From: Diprion similis
Lineage: Eukaryota; Arthropoda; Insecta; Hymenoptera; Diprionidae
Assembly: GCF_021155765.1 (NCBI RefSeq)
Contig: NC_060117.1
Coordinates: forward strand, 10,382,001 to 10,446,000
DNA: 64,000 nucleotides
Direction of reading: 5' to 3'
In this document: in pieces, positions 1 through 9,885 of the stretch
Layout of the letters: each line of letters starts with the position of its first letter
Position numbering within the stretch: the first letter of the stretch is position 1
Notes under the pieces: generated by a model
Databases searched by the model: none
Told to the model about the DNA's origin: nothing
What the model saw: the letters and a program-made list of their open reading frames with translations, nothing else
Position numbers and translations under genes: made by a program

Positions 1-110
1 ATATATCCTGCTGCATTTAGTACCAAGATGAACTCATCTTTTCCGTTTGTTATTTTCCCTGTTCCTAGTTCCTCTTTATGGGCAATTAATCTCCTTATAT
101 TCGAGCACAT
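1..110 (-). CDS. LINE ORF2, N-terminal start only (partial)
   Basis: Reading leftward from an ATG at 110, an open frame continues without a stop to the window edge. It begins about 30 bp after the ORF1 stop, which is where the second ORF of a two-ORF non-LTR retrotransposon starts. Early residues (asparagine-isoleucine-arginine, then HKEEL) resemble the first strand of the APE-type endonuclease that opens ORF2 in I/R1-like elements. Only about 36 codons are visible, so endonuclease and reverse transcriptase cannot be confirmed. The call rests mainly on position after ORF1; it could be a chance open frame. Confidence 0.4.
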   Translation of the reverse strand, partial: MCSNIRRLIAHKEELGTGKITNGKDEFILVLNAAGY

Positions 111-140
111 GATAGTATCATTCTCTTCGTTTATTCGTTG

Positions 141-1481
141 CTATTCTATGTCTACTTCTACCGACCTTTTTCTTCTTTCTTCGTCCAGCTTTTTACGGTA
201 TGACGGGCATTCTCTGTCTGTCGCTGCATGTTCATCCTTAATTTTATTATTATTGTATTGTTTACTTTTCCCCCAACAGTTTACACATTTCTTTTTTTCT
301 GACGTACAGTCGTTGCTGTTGTGGTTTCCCGCACAGTGTTGGCAAACTTCTTCTTTTTTGCAATCTTTTGACATGTGGTTGAATCCCCAGCAATTGAAGC
401 ATCTCAATACGCTGACGAAATCATACACCCTGCATTTTTTCCATCCTATATTCACTTTTTCTTTTCTTATTAGTTCCTTGTGGGTTTCTGCATCCGTTTC
501 GATTATCAGTGTTCCCTCGCTATGGTTTTCGTTTCTCGTCTTTTTCATTTTCTCTGTTGTGTGTCTTTTTATTATTTTCATATGGAATCCTTTCCTTCCT
601 TCGTTTATCTCATTTTGTACTTTAATTGTTTCTAGGATTTCTTCCTCTTCTAGTTCCATTTCTTCAATGTCGACCCCTATTATTTTTATTTTAGGCTTTT
701 TTTGTTTTGGTATTATCGTTTTAAAGTCTTTTCCTATTGTCGCTTCTACTGTTTCTTTCAATTGTTCCACTTCTCTTTCGCTCTCACATCCTATTATAAT
801 CGTTCCCTTCTTTCCTTTTGATAATCTTGACACTCCTATTGGTAGTGTTTTAATATTCACTTTATTGATCATTGTTTCTTTAGTTGCTTGACTCTCTTGG
901 TTTCCCTTAGGTTTGACGATTAGAATGTTTTCTCTTGGCTTTGATCTGGTAACTTCTGCATAATTTTTTGGTTCATTTTTATTTTGGTTGTATATATTGT
1001 TATTATCTTTATTTGCAGATAGGGTCATTTTTATTTCCTCGATTTCCTGCCTTAGTTGTCTTATTTCTGATCCAATAGCTTCTTCTACAATTTTTTGAAT
1101 TTCATCTCTGTTTATTCCCTCGTCCTTTATATTGCGTACTATTCTGAGAATTTTTTCTATGCTCTCTTCTACTGTTCCGTTTCCTTCTCTTCTCATTTCT
1201 TCCCGTATGCCCTCTTCTTTTCCCCTTTCTGCAATCTTTCTCTTATCGACCGGTGTTGTTATGCTGCTGTTACTTCCTGATCTCTCCCCTCTCTCTTTAC
1301 CTTTATTCCTTATCTTGGATTCTTTCTTTCCTGTACATATAACCAAGTCATTGTCTTTGTTGTAAACTTTATGCTTTTGCGTACACCCTGGATGAAAAAT
1401 TTTCATGCAGGGTATACATCCTATCACTTCCGTTTGGATTTCTTTTTTGCATGCTTGACAGGTCCAGTCTTTCGCCGACAT
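141..1481 (-). CDS. Non-LTR retrotransposon ORF1 (gag-like zinc-knuckle protein)
   Basis: An intact 446-residue frame from ATG 1481. In ORF1 proteins of insect I/R1/Jockey-type LINEs such a protein binds element RNA and acts as a nucleic-acid chaperone in the ribonucleoprotein. Visible parts: an N-terminal zinc-binding module with C8, C11, C22, C25, H30 and C33 (PHD-like spacing); a long charged, probably coiled region at about 80-160 rich in E, K and R; an RRM-like stretch around 185-345; and C-terminal zinc knuckles C361-C364-H369-C374 and C380-C383-H387-C392, with a third cysteine pair C399/C402. The N-terminal finger is less usual than the C-terminal knuckles. The frame is unbroken, so this LINE copy is probably young. 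ORF2 should lie to the left, outside the window. Confidence 0.8.
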   Translation of the reverse strand: MSAKDWTCQACKKEIQTEVIGCIPCMKIFHPGCTQKHKVYNKDNDLVICTGKKESKIRNKGKERGERSGSNSSITTPVDKRKIAERGKEEGIREEMRREGNGTVEESIEKILRIVRNIKDEGINRDEIQKIVEEAIGSEIRQLRQEIEEIKMTLSANKDNNNIYNQNKNEPKNYAEVTRSKPRENILIVKPKGNQESQATKETMINKVNIKTLPIGVSRLSKGKKGTIIIGCESEREVEQLKETVEATIGKDFKTIIPKQKKPKIKIIGVDIEEMELEEEEILETIKVQNEINEGRKGFHMKIIKRHTTEKMKKTRNENHSEGTLIIETDAETHKELIRKEKVNIGWKKCRVYDFVSVLRCFNCWGFNHMSKDCKKEEVCQHCAGNHNSNDCTSEKKKCVNCWGKSKQYNNNKIKDEHAATDRECPSYRKKLDEERRKRSVEVDIE

Positions 1482-2446
1482 GTTGCATTAAGCCATCTGT
1501 TATTTTATTATATTATATTTTATTTTATTCTATTCCTTCCGTAATCGTTACCTCTTACTTGTCGATTTCTATTTTCATTCCTTTTTTCAATGTGTGTTTA
1601 TAACGTGATTTCGGTTTTTTATATCGACCATAGTATCTCGTATAGCTGTCAAAATTTGTTGTGTTTACATACAATTGTCTGTATTTACTTCAAGCAATGT
1701 CAAGGTAGTGATAGTGAGGATTCTCACGAACACACACTTGCAATCGCCGACGCACACTATGGCGCGGACACGATCTAATATGTATTTGGTTTGGGCCCAA
1801 AGCAAAACAAAACAACTCGCTGTACCGAATGATTTAAACTTACACACTTTACACAGTCTTATTGATACGGTTTGTATACACTCACACAGTCATATTGATA
1901 CGGCTTATACGTTTTATACACACTAGTCTTATCACACTGCTTTCTCGCATACACCCATACGCCTCTACCTTGCGCAGTAGAGTGACGCGATAGTTCCAAC
2001 GACTTGCCAGACCACCAGTGAAATTTGACGAAAATAAATGACATATAATATAACTTGTCGAAGCCACTAAACTGCACTATTCAGAGCAGTGAGACCGCGG
2101 CCACTAACACACACGTTTTTTTTTCTTTCCGACGGTGCATGCCAGTATTTTTTCCGATTTCTGGTTCAATATATATATTGTTTCTTAATATAAGAGCATG
2201 GGAGCTCACTTTACACACGTCTTTCATCAGAGGTTCGTCCTAGAGACTCCCTAGAGAAATGAGTCCCACATCATGAACTCTAGAACTCGTTCGAATTGTT
2301 CACGATCTGTGAGCAAATAGTGATACTGCAAATATGGGACGTAATTTGTTGGATTCTCTTTCTTTCGATTACGAACAACTGGGACTATTACTCGTGTTAG
2401 CATAGAATTATAGAACTAGTCGATTACTGTTTACCCTTCATTAGTT
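1482..2446. other. No gene recognised; LINE 5' leader and flank
   Basis: The part next to 1481 is presumably the LINE 5' untranslated leader, including an A/T-rich run at 1500-1540. I cannot place the element's 5' end or a target-site duplication. Short frames here overlap each other on both strands and show no family motif. Confidence 0.4.
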
Positions 2447-3260
2447 TTTGGCGTGGCGGTGCTGGCTTAACGTTAACTTAGCACCACCACCGTTTTTTGC
2501 GGTTTTTTGGAGAGCAGAAAATTCGGCGTTGTGGCATTTAAATAGCCTAAAATGAGCCTAAAATTGTGGTACAGTTAGTTTTTTGATTTTCCGTTATGGC
2601 GGTGCCAGCTTAACGGAGGTGCTGGCTTGAACCCAAGCTGGCACCGCCACAAGTTTTTTTTTAAATACGCGGAGCGACAAATTCGAGTTTTGGATATTCC
2701 TGGAGCATCTAATTAGCATTTAATTTCTGAGTAGTTACATTTTCAAATTTTCCACCCCTTGTGTTGATTCGCCCCCTAATAGCGTCATCAGCCCGACAAA
2801 TGGTATAAAGAATTGAAAAATAAATGAAAAACGATGAGCGACAAATTCGAGTTTTGGATATTCCGCGAGCATCTAATTAGCATTCAATTCCTGCGTAATC
2901 ACTTTTTTGATATCACTCTCCCTTGGTAGTTTTTTCGCTGTGGCGCTGCTGGCTTGAACCCAAGCTGGCACCGCCACCAGTTTTTTTTTAAAAAACGCAG
3001 AGTGACAAATCCGAGTTTTGGATATTCTTCGAGCATCCAATTAGCATATAATTCCTGTGTAATCATTTTTTCGAAATCACTCTTCCTTAGTAGTTTTCTC
3101 GTTGTGGCGCTGCTAGCTTGAGTCCAACCTGGCACCGCCATAGGTTTTTTTGAAAAATCGTAGAGCGACGAATTCGACTATACGGCATTTAATTAGCATC
3201 TAATTAGCACCTGATTATTTTATATAGTGAACTTCGTTTTTCTTTTGTGGCGGTGCCAGC
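2447..3260. repeat. Imperfect tandem repeat, unit about 165 bp, with hairpin cores
   Basis: Two alternating motifs recur. One, beginning GAGYGACAAATTCGAGTTTTGG, occurs near 2665, 2835 and 2999, with a decayed copy near 3162, giving spacings of about 163-170 bp. The other is a GTGGCGGTGCTGGCTT-like core near 2450, 2600, 2940, 3105 and 3245. The core is nearly self-complementary (GCTGGCTTG..CAAGCTGGC type), so each unit can fold into a hairpin about 25 bp across. There is no coding signal. It may be a satellite-like array or the end of a transposon with tandem subterminal repeats. Confidence 0.65.
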
Positions 3261-3914
3261 TTGATAGAGGTGCTAATTCGCCGCTCCTGGCCTTATCGTA
3301 CTGCAGCAGCAATGGGCGAACGACAATAATTGAGGCGGGGTTTCCGATGCTGCTCGTCCCGACAGCCAGCCATTGGAACGCTGAGCTGTCCCTCGGCTGC
3401 ATTAGTTGAATAGGGAGCGGCCGAAGCCCGGGCTCCGGAACCTCTTTACCACGTATTTTCACCGTAAAGTGACAAATGAACGCGACAAGATTCGAATTCA
3501 GTCTCACCGATAGGTCGTCGACACTCACACACGGCCTCAGCCAATCATGGACGGGTGTAAGTGTCGGATGGCTCCGTAGGTGAGGCCAAACATTGCAAAG
3601 GTAACGATAAGTCGGTGGTTTCGGCCCAACGCCTATGTCTCACTTTGCAAGCAGCCCCGTGTTCTCTTGCACAGTGGTACCAGGGGCCAGCAACTCTATA
3701 GGGGAGGACCGGCGTGTGATTTAGTGGTTTGAGCCACCTACAGAGGCGCTGGTGGTGCTGCGTCAGCGCGTCATTTCAGCCGCCATGACAGTGACGACAG
3801 TGACGCGCAGCCATTTCGATTTTTGCAAGCATTGCGTACGGTAGTGTTCGGAGTGGCTTGTGAAAAGTAGAAAGTTTGAGATTTGCCGAGTCAAATCAAC
3901 GATTTGTGTCTACA
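3261..3914. other. GC-richer non-coding stretch upstream of the THAP gene
   Basis: This stretch is richer in GC than its surroundings. Its short frames on both strands show no recognisable family. It directly precedes the P-like THAP start at 3915, so part of it may be promoter and 5' terminus of that element. I could not identify a terminal inverted repeat. Confidence 0.3.
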
Positions 3915-4497
3915 ATGCCTCCTGTAAGAAAACCCACTGCGTTGTGGAAATGTGTGGTGCTTACATGTGAGACAGATGTTCGTAAAGAGAAAAGCCCCCC
4001 GGATACCGAAAAATGTCAACGAAGCTAACCTCTGGGTGAAAAGTTTAGGAAATCCTGAACTGAGTAATCTAAGGATTGCGGAGTTGAACAAGTATCGAGT
4101 GTGTCACCGGCATTTTTGCAGCACTGACTACCTGGCGCAAACTCAGAAGCCTACTCTAAAAAAGGCGGCTTTACCGAAATTGCGGCTGCCGCTAAGTGCT
4201 GTCGAGAATGCCGGTGATTCTTCGGTGAACGAGTTTCCGAGAAACTCTGAGGATCGTCGATTAATTGTTCTTGAGACAGAGCTTGCTGAGCAGTCAATCA
4301 CCCCTTCATCATACCAAGGCGATGAACCTGTGACGAAGTCCAAGGAAGGCAAACCTATATCCGTCTCACGTAAACGGAAACGTCCTCTAGGGTCTCATTT
4401 ATCGGTTGTTCCAAAAAGAGAAAGGTACGTTATCAAGAAAGCTCGAGGTTTGAGAGCTGCGGTCAATATTTACAAGAAACGAGCTTCAACATTGTAA
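3915..4497 (+). pseudogene. P-element-like transposase, N-terminal THAP part
   Basis: THAP domains are C2CH zinc modules that bind the ends of P-type transposons. From ATG 3915 the first cysteine pair (C-x4-C, about residues 13 and 18) is read in one frame. The rest of the domain, including the CHRH pair and an AALPKL C-terminal box, is read in another, so a frameshift lies near 3995-4002 in a run of C. A basic segment (RKRKRP) and an R/K-rich helix follow at 4370-4490, then a stop at 4495-4497. The matching C-terminal transposase domain resumes at about 4938, so this is one broken gene. The RNase H-like catalytic core is absent. Confidence 0.7.
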
Positions 4498-4559
4498 TGG
4501 ATTTGGGGTGAAGAAATTTCGATTAAAAATATATCGGCCCAAATCATTAACGAGATAAA

Positions 4560-4925
4560 ATTAAAATAGATACAACATAAAGAAAGATATATCGATAATT
4601 ATATATATATATATTGGTAGAAATCGACGTATGAATAAATATAAATAAAAGGTAAACCGACACACAATTAGGGGCAATAGCCAAAATCTTAAAAGTCAAG
4701 TCAAATCTCTTAAAAATATATGTATCTCTAAAAAGAATCATTCACACATACACACTAAAACAAGAACAAAAGAAACTTGACTTACAATACATAATTTATA
4801 AAGATCGACAAACAATTTTATAGAATGAAACTACTTTTTTGTTTTAACTTATCTTTCTATTTTGGGTTTTTTCCTTCCGTCGTTGAGTCGCAGTCGGTCC
4901 GTGATATTTTATTAATTAATCTATA
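4560..4925. repeat. Dispersed repeat R1, copy 1
   Basis: An AT-rich sequence that recurs in the same orientation at about 36380-36700. Shared blocks include GGGGCAATAGCCAA-like, ATCATTCACACA-like, and a tail TAACTTATCTTTC...GTCGAGTCGGTCCGT...TTAATTAA. It sits exactly between the THAP half and the C-terminal half of the P-like transposase, so it may have inserted there or belong to the deletion junction. A short (AT)n run lies near 4600. No coding capacity. Confidence 0.6.
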
Positions 4926-4937
4926 TATATATATAGC

Positions 4938-5954
4938 AAGTTATTAGTTTTCTTCAATGATTTATTTGATTCGGTTAATGGATCTTCCAACGTTGGAGAA
5001 AGGATCACCGATTTACGGAGCGCAGTGACACTCACCTCGAAACACAGATTGTTTTGGGTAGATGCCCGGAAGAAATTGCAGAAGATGCGCTTCGTCAACA
5101 TGGACAGCCTTAGGCCAGTCAGAACAATTCCGTGCTTAGCGAATTGGAACAGGACATTAGATGGCTTTCAACGAATCTGGAAGCGACTCCTCGTTGAAGA
5201 AAATTTTTCCTCTTTTTGCCCTCAGAATATGAATCAAGACTCATTGGAAAATCACTTCGGTTCTATTCGTAGTCATGGTTGGCGTAATGTAAGTCCCCCG
5301 TGCAAGCAATTCACCGCAGCATATCAATCACTGATCGTCAATAGCATCTCGATTCCTCATTCACGAGGAGGGAATTGTGAAGACGACTAAGGTAATATGC
5401 TCGGAGATTTGCGTTGCATGGTGGAGGATCAGAACGTTAATCATGAACCTGACGTTGGCTCAAGGGATGATTTGTCTTTACCTCTTGAAAATTCTCCTCA
5501 ATCATCTAGCTTACCTTCTATTTTTTATAACACAATGACTAGCCATGCTGCTAGTAACGTTGCTCAAATTTTGTTACGACATGTTAATAACTGTGAACAA
5601 TGTAAAGAGTGTATCTTAGCAGGAAATTCTCTTTGTCTACTATTTTCAGACAGCCAGTTACATCACGTTAATTCAGTTTTCTTAGCATCAGTCAACCATT
5701 GTAATCAATTGTTAAAATCTTTGCTTCCTAGTCATTGCTTTAGAAGAAAACTGCTGGCAACATTACACACAAAACTGTATGAAAACGAATTTGCAATTTG
5801 GTCTACGTGTCCAAAGCATGCATCTGCGATGAAATCAAAATTTTTAGAAGTGCTGATTTTATTGCAGGTGCATGCATTCTGTTCTAACGTCAATATAATT
5901 CTCACCGGGAAATATGATAGAGCACTTTATAATGAAAATTTTGTATATAGGTAA
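4938..5954 (+). pseudogene. P-element-like (THAP9-type) transposase, C-terminal domain
   Basis: One frame from about 4938 to 5954, interrupted by a single TAA at 5388-5390. It begins with the FNDLFDSVNGS-like motif typical of P-type and THAP9 transposases. The conserved C-terminal block follows: a tryptophan-rich helix near 5140-5200, then NQDSLENHFGSIR at about 5232-5270 and GGNCEDD just before the TAA. After the stop the frame contains a CEQCKEC cysteine cluster (near 5595), as in the C-terminal half of these proteins. The last codons run into GTAAGC, which could be a splice donor. Without the catalytic core it cannot be an active transposase; it could survive only as a DNA-binding or regulatory remnant. 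Confidence 0.75.
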
Positions 5955-6030
5955 GCCAGGACATATAGATTTAAACACTCTAGGCATAGAAACAGTTTGT
6001 AAATCCTGTCAATATTTAAGTATAGGCGTT

Positions 6031-6322
6031 GTTACGTGCCAGCCGGTATCCACGGGGGCACCCTCTCTGTATCCTACATTACCGATGTGAAAAGTTTAGA
6101 CTCAGTGAATAAAGTCAAACTCAGAACCTCGAAGATTTAATAACAGTTGTGATTGTGATAAGCAAAACACCAGTTTATAAACCATTGTAAACTCGACAAC
6201 TGAGAAGTTGACGGAGATTGTTGATTATTAATAAATGTTTATTCTAAATTAAAGTGTTGTGTAAAGAGAATTATTTCAATCACGCATAGTGATGGTTGGC
6301 ACGAGCCTAATTACCTTACAAA
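6031..6322 (+). mobile_element. Candidate solo LTR
   Basis: The stretch starts TGTTACGTGCC and ends ATTACCTTACA, the TG..CA form of an insect LTR. It carries an AATAAA signal near 6230. I find no matching target-site duplication, so the right boundary may be wrong or this may be a 5' LTR followed by decayed internal sequence. A 97-codon frame follows at 6336-6629 without recognisable gag motifs. Confidence 0.3.
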
Positions 6323-7585
6323 CTCTCAGAATTAATTGAGCCGAACGAGAAGAGCTGAGGAGCTGATCAGCAGATTTTCGAACATCAACTACGTAAGTCA
6401 AGAGATTAACCAAAATCACGCAGTGAATCATAATCGACTCGTGGCGTTCCTCTCAGAACGTAACACGGCGTCAACCGAAGCTCGGATCGAGCTGGCTGGG
6501 AACGTTTCTCGTAAGCATCGTGCCGCGCGGCGCTGCTCCTCGCAAACTCTGCGCCCAGGCGAATCACTACTTGCAAAAGGGGGGAGTATGCCGGCTCTTT
6601 CATGGCCTGATTTGGATTTGACATATTGAAGGATAATCTCACCGACAGTGAAACAACTCGGAAGTCCGAGGTAAGCTCTACGTCGTAACGGACGATATTC
6701 TGGAAACTTTTGAGTCGATAATAAGCATACGCATAGCCGATGCCCCGCGCGTCGGCGATAGTAAAGTTAGGTTGGGTCACGTCAGTTCGTGTAGTACTTT
6801 AGCTAAAGTGGTCGTAGTCGAATAGGGAAAATTGTAGAATTTTCGTATATTTTCGTATACACGTGATAAGAGAACTTTTTAACATTTTAATATCTCATTT
6901 CGCTACCGAAAATGTACAGAAGATAGGCGGTGAACGAATCAGCAAATAATGGTTGACGCTTGTTTACAGTTGGATCTGCTTCAAATTTGCTTCAACTGAC
7001 TTCCAACCACTGCGAGGTAATTTACAGGATGAAGTATTATTCGCGTGCAAGAACATTTTGGAGCTGTATGACATGCACGATACCGCTACAGTTCAGGATG
7101 GTCGGTGATTTTCAATAACTGTGGACTGAGTCTAACGAATGGGTCACCGCAACGCTAAACCACCCATGGTCGTCGAGCAGTGAAGGTGATTACACACGGA
7201 AGAGAACTTCAAGCATGGTGAGTGATCCACAGGTAAACGAATAACGCATGAAAATTTGTTTTCGGTACACTCGCACTAAACACATAATGCTGACTAGAAT
7301 ATAAATGAACTGGACGAAACAGACAAATATAATTATGAACAAAAACACACAGACTCAGCCTCCTTAGTAACTGTACATTCGATAAAATTAATTGAACCGT
7401 TATATATTTGTGTGTACATAAAAATATAGCAAAACAATTTTTACAACAATCAATTTGACAGAGCCTCATCGATGAGCAACAATTTGTTTATGTGAATGAA
7501 ACTTATCTGTTCTATTTTCAAACATTTTTCTGATTAATTTAGGTGTGCGAGACACGAACCTCTCGACGCATGCAATAATAACGTA
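6323..7585. other. No gene recognised
   Basis: Open frames of 60-124 codons occur on both strands (the largest at 6406-6780 minus), but they overlap one another, have no recognisable domain and no splice context. A moderately GC-rich part at 6480-6600 may be decayed retrotransposon internal sequence. Confidence 0.35.
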
Positions 7586-7949
7586 GTGACAAGTAACCTT
7601 GAACAAGTTGATGCGATCTTTGAACATCAGAAGGCGTCTGACTTCCTTCATAAGTTACATGAAATCGAATTCAAACTTCTCAGAGAATGTTGTGAGTATG
7701 TACTCACCCGTTTGGAAAATGACGTCCGCATGATTTGCATAGAAAGCAAAGATTTGTTCACAGTCTGGTGTAAGGAGAGACAATCTAGAGTTACAGGAAG
7801 CAGGGTATATACCTTATTCACTTATTAAAAAAACCAAAATCCAGATTGGGAAAAAAATCCATGAGTCACTTCTAAGCTAAGCCCTTTAGCAATTGTTACA
7901 CTAAGCACGGATTAAACAATGAACCGCTGGCAAGAAAAGCATACATGTT
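7586..7949 (+). pseudogene. YqaJ-type exonuclease, N-terminal half
   Basis: YqaJ proteins are lambda-exonuclease-like recombinases, known from phages and also found as a second gene in some arthropod THAP transposons. This frame contains the helical lead-in and the WCxERQSRVTGSR motif (about 7768-7803) that starts the nuclease fold. An in-frame stop is at 7826-7828. After a frameshift the sequence continues to an EPLARKAYM motif at about 7921-7945. There the match stops abruptly and transposase sequence begins. The remaining YqaJ half, with the PDG and E-x-K motifs, lies on the opposite strand at 9424-9885. The split is explained by an inversion. Confidence 0.7.
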
Positions 7950-8333
7950 GTAAGGAAGCCTTATGGAGAGCGCGCTTCTGACAAGGCTATTTTTGAGCAA
8001 AGTGGTCTGATTACAAAACTGGATAAAAAAGATGCAATCATGGTTGACAAAGGATTCACAATCGACGATATTTGTAAACTGCATGATATTAAGCTAATCA
8101 GGCCACCATTTTTGAGGGTTAAATGACAATTTTCTAAAGCAGAAGCAGTTTTAACACGAAATATTGCCAGTGCAAGAGTGCGCGTTGAAAGAGTCAATCA
8201 GCGAATTAAACCCTTTAGGGTATTGAGCTCTACAATGCCTACGTGTCTTATTAGCAAGGTTGAGGAAATTTTCACCATTATTTTTGCAGTAGTAAATTTA
8301 AGTGCTCCGATCCTCAAGGATGATAAATTCTAA
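7950..8333 (+). pseudogene. DDE_Tnp_4 transposase, C-terminal half
   Basis: This is the catalytic C-terminal part of a PIF/Harbinger-related DDE-4 transposase of the THAP-fused type. It reads from GTA 7950 to TAA 8331-8333 with one internal TGA at 8124-8126. Visible motifs are GERASDKAIFEQSG, the second catalytic aspartate in MVDKGF (about 8038-8055), RPPFL, and the catalytic glutamate in RVRVERVNQRIK (about 8178-8212), then VNLSAPIL. The N-terminal half with THAP and the first aspartate is on the minus strand at 9886-11224. The start is a junction, not a translation start. Confidence 0.75.
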
Positions 8334-8462
8334 CAGGCTCGAGAATTGTAAGTGATTATAATACCGGTCAATTAGTTTTCATTACTAGAATTAGTAATTA
8401 TATTTTCATCTTATGCATTTATTTTTACAAGCATGTGACATTCTATATACTTATCATATACA

Positions 8463-8540
8463 TATCCATATAGATATCGAGGGTACTCTGGCGTAACCAC
8501 GTATCTCAAAAAACACTCAGAAATTAACACTTGGAAATCA
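8463..8540 (+). repeat. Left arm of a short inverted repeat pair
   Basis: The sequence ATCGAGGGTACTCTGRCGTAA and its flanks (to CTCAAAAAACACT) reappear inverted at about 9330-9400. The matched part is roughly 60-75 bp with a few differences. It brackets a GC-richer 0.8-kb core inside the inverted segment of the YqaJ/THAP-DDE element. Confidence 0.7.
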
Positions 8541-9329
8541 ACTAAAAAACTAAACTTAAAATATTTTGTACAGTATAATTATCATTTATATTGTGACGAA
8601 AGTACTCTTTCTTCACTCTACGTGTAATCGCCAAGGCAATGAAGTGAAGACATGCAGGGGCACAAACGGGCCGATCTCTCGTGCGCTGGCGATCCACGGC
8701 TCGCCGGCACGAAGCTTTTTCTCACTTTTTTCCTCTTTAATGTTGAGCGCCAGGTCGGATATGATTGGGCTTATCTAGCTTCAAGCCAAACTAGAATATT
8801 TGCCCCCAACTAGCTAAGTCGGTGGTCCGAGGGCCGTATGTCCGTGACTGAAACACGGCTACCGAGCGAGGTTCGAGGATAATCTCAAGAGCGTGCGAGG
8901 AGGAACGGAATGGAATCTGATAAATTCGACATGGGTGAATTAATTAGGTATTGGACATCAATTTATTTCGTACCTTATACAAAGTAATCCCTGAGCTGTA
9001 GCTCACGGGCACCCTGTCCGAAACTTTCTGATAGCGGTAGAGCACTTCACTCACACTCTCTCACGGGGACCCTTGACTCCGAGATCACAATACGCGCTGC
9101 TTATACCTTTAAGTGACGAATTCTGACTGATGGTCAAAGGTGGCTCACTCGGCTTATTCCCCTTCCGGTTCCCCTTTTGCGAGGGGTACGCGGACTCAAA
9201 CCGCACTTATTTCTTTTAAACGTCTTCATGTTACAATATCTTTGAAAGAACGATAAAGCGTTTGAATTGGTAACTAATAATAATAAGTTTTTGATATTAT
9301 TTTCCAATGAAATGTTTTTTGTCTCTGAC
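8541..9329. other. Non-coding core between inverted arms
   Basis: This core, GC-richer than its flanks at about 8640-9230, has no reading frame above 70 codons and no domain I recognise. It may be a separate small element (LTR or non-autonomous DNA transposon) inserted in the inverted segment; I could not find a target duplication. Confidence 0.3.
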
Positions 9330-9400
9330 TGTAAATCAGTGTTTTTTGAGATACGAGGTTACGTCAGAGTACCCTCGATATACATCTATGTAAATACCAA
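9330..9400 (-). repeat. Right arm of a short inverted repeat pair
   Basis: Inverted counterpart of 8463-8540, aligned through the shared TTTTTTGAGATACG and GTACCCTCGATAT blocks. Confidence 0.7.
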
Positions 9401-9423
9401 TAAGACGAATATAAATATTTTTT

Positions 9424-9885
9424 TTAGTTGCGTGCACATTCTTCTGCCTTTTCCTTCTCACATACATGATGTAGCATGTTATTTAAATAATTGATTTTCA
9501 CTGAATACAGCAAACTTTCTGCGTGGTGTATATCAAAAGGAACCGACAGAGTTTTCAAGCCTTTATCAGATGAACTGTAAATTATAAAGTCAGTCTCTTG
9601 TAGATTTAAAACAGCCATCCCAAGCTGTATTTGTGCATGATGTGCATGCTGTTCTTTTAGAGTCAGCGGATATTTCTTGATAGTGAGCCATTTAATATAT
9701 TTTATGACGTCACACGTTGGTTTTTTTTCCTTCGTAAGGACATTTTATTTTAATTAGTTTAACAGAAGGTCTATCAATTTCAAACACAATGCCATCAGGA
9801 GAATATCCCAGCCAAGGATTTTCAAGCGAAACAACTAGACCACATTCAACCACTTTTCTTGATGTCAAATCTTCGTATGATGACA
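9424..9885 (-). pseudogene. YqaJ-type exonuclease, C-terminal half
   Basis: The core nuclease region on the minus strand. It has the NPWLGYSPDG motif (about 9790-9830), then a LIKIKCPY strand, and further down HAQIQLGM (about 9610-9645) and a C-terminal helix with HHVC. In active YqaJ/lambda-exonuclease folds the strand after PDG carries E-x-K; here the glutamate position reads lysine (K-I-K), so the metal site looks lost. A stop near 9710 and a frame change separate the two parts. The N-terminal half of the same gene is at 7586-7949 on the opposite strand. Confidence 0.7.

Noticed and set aside
28-891. 287-codon plus-strand frame
   Set aside because: It is antisense to the LINE ORF1, which has real zinc-finger motifs; the plus frame is serine/phenylalanine-rich shadow sequence.
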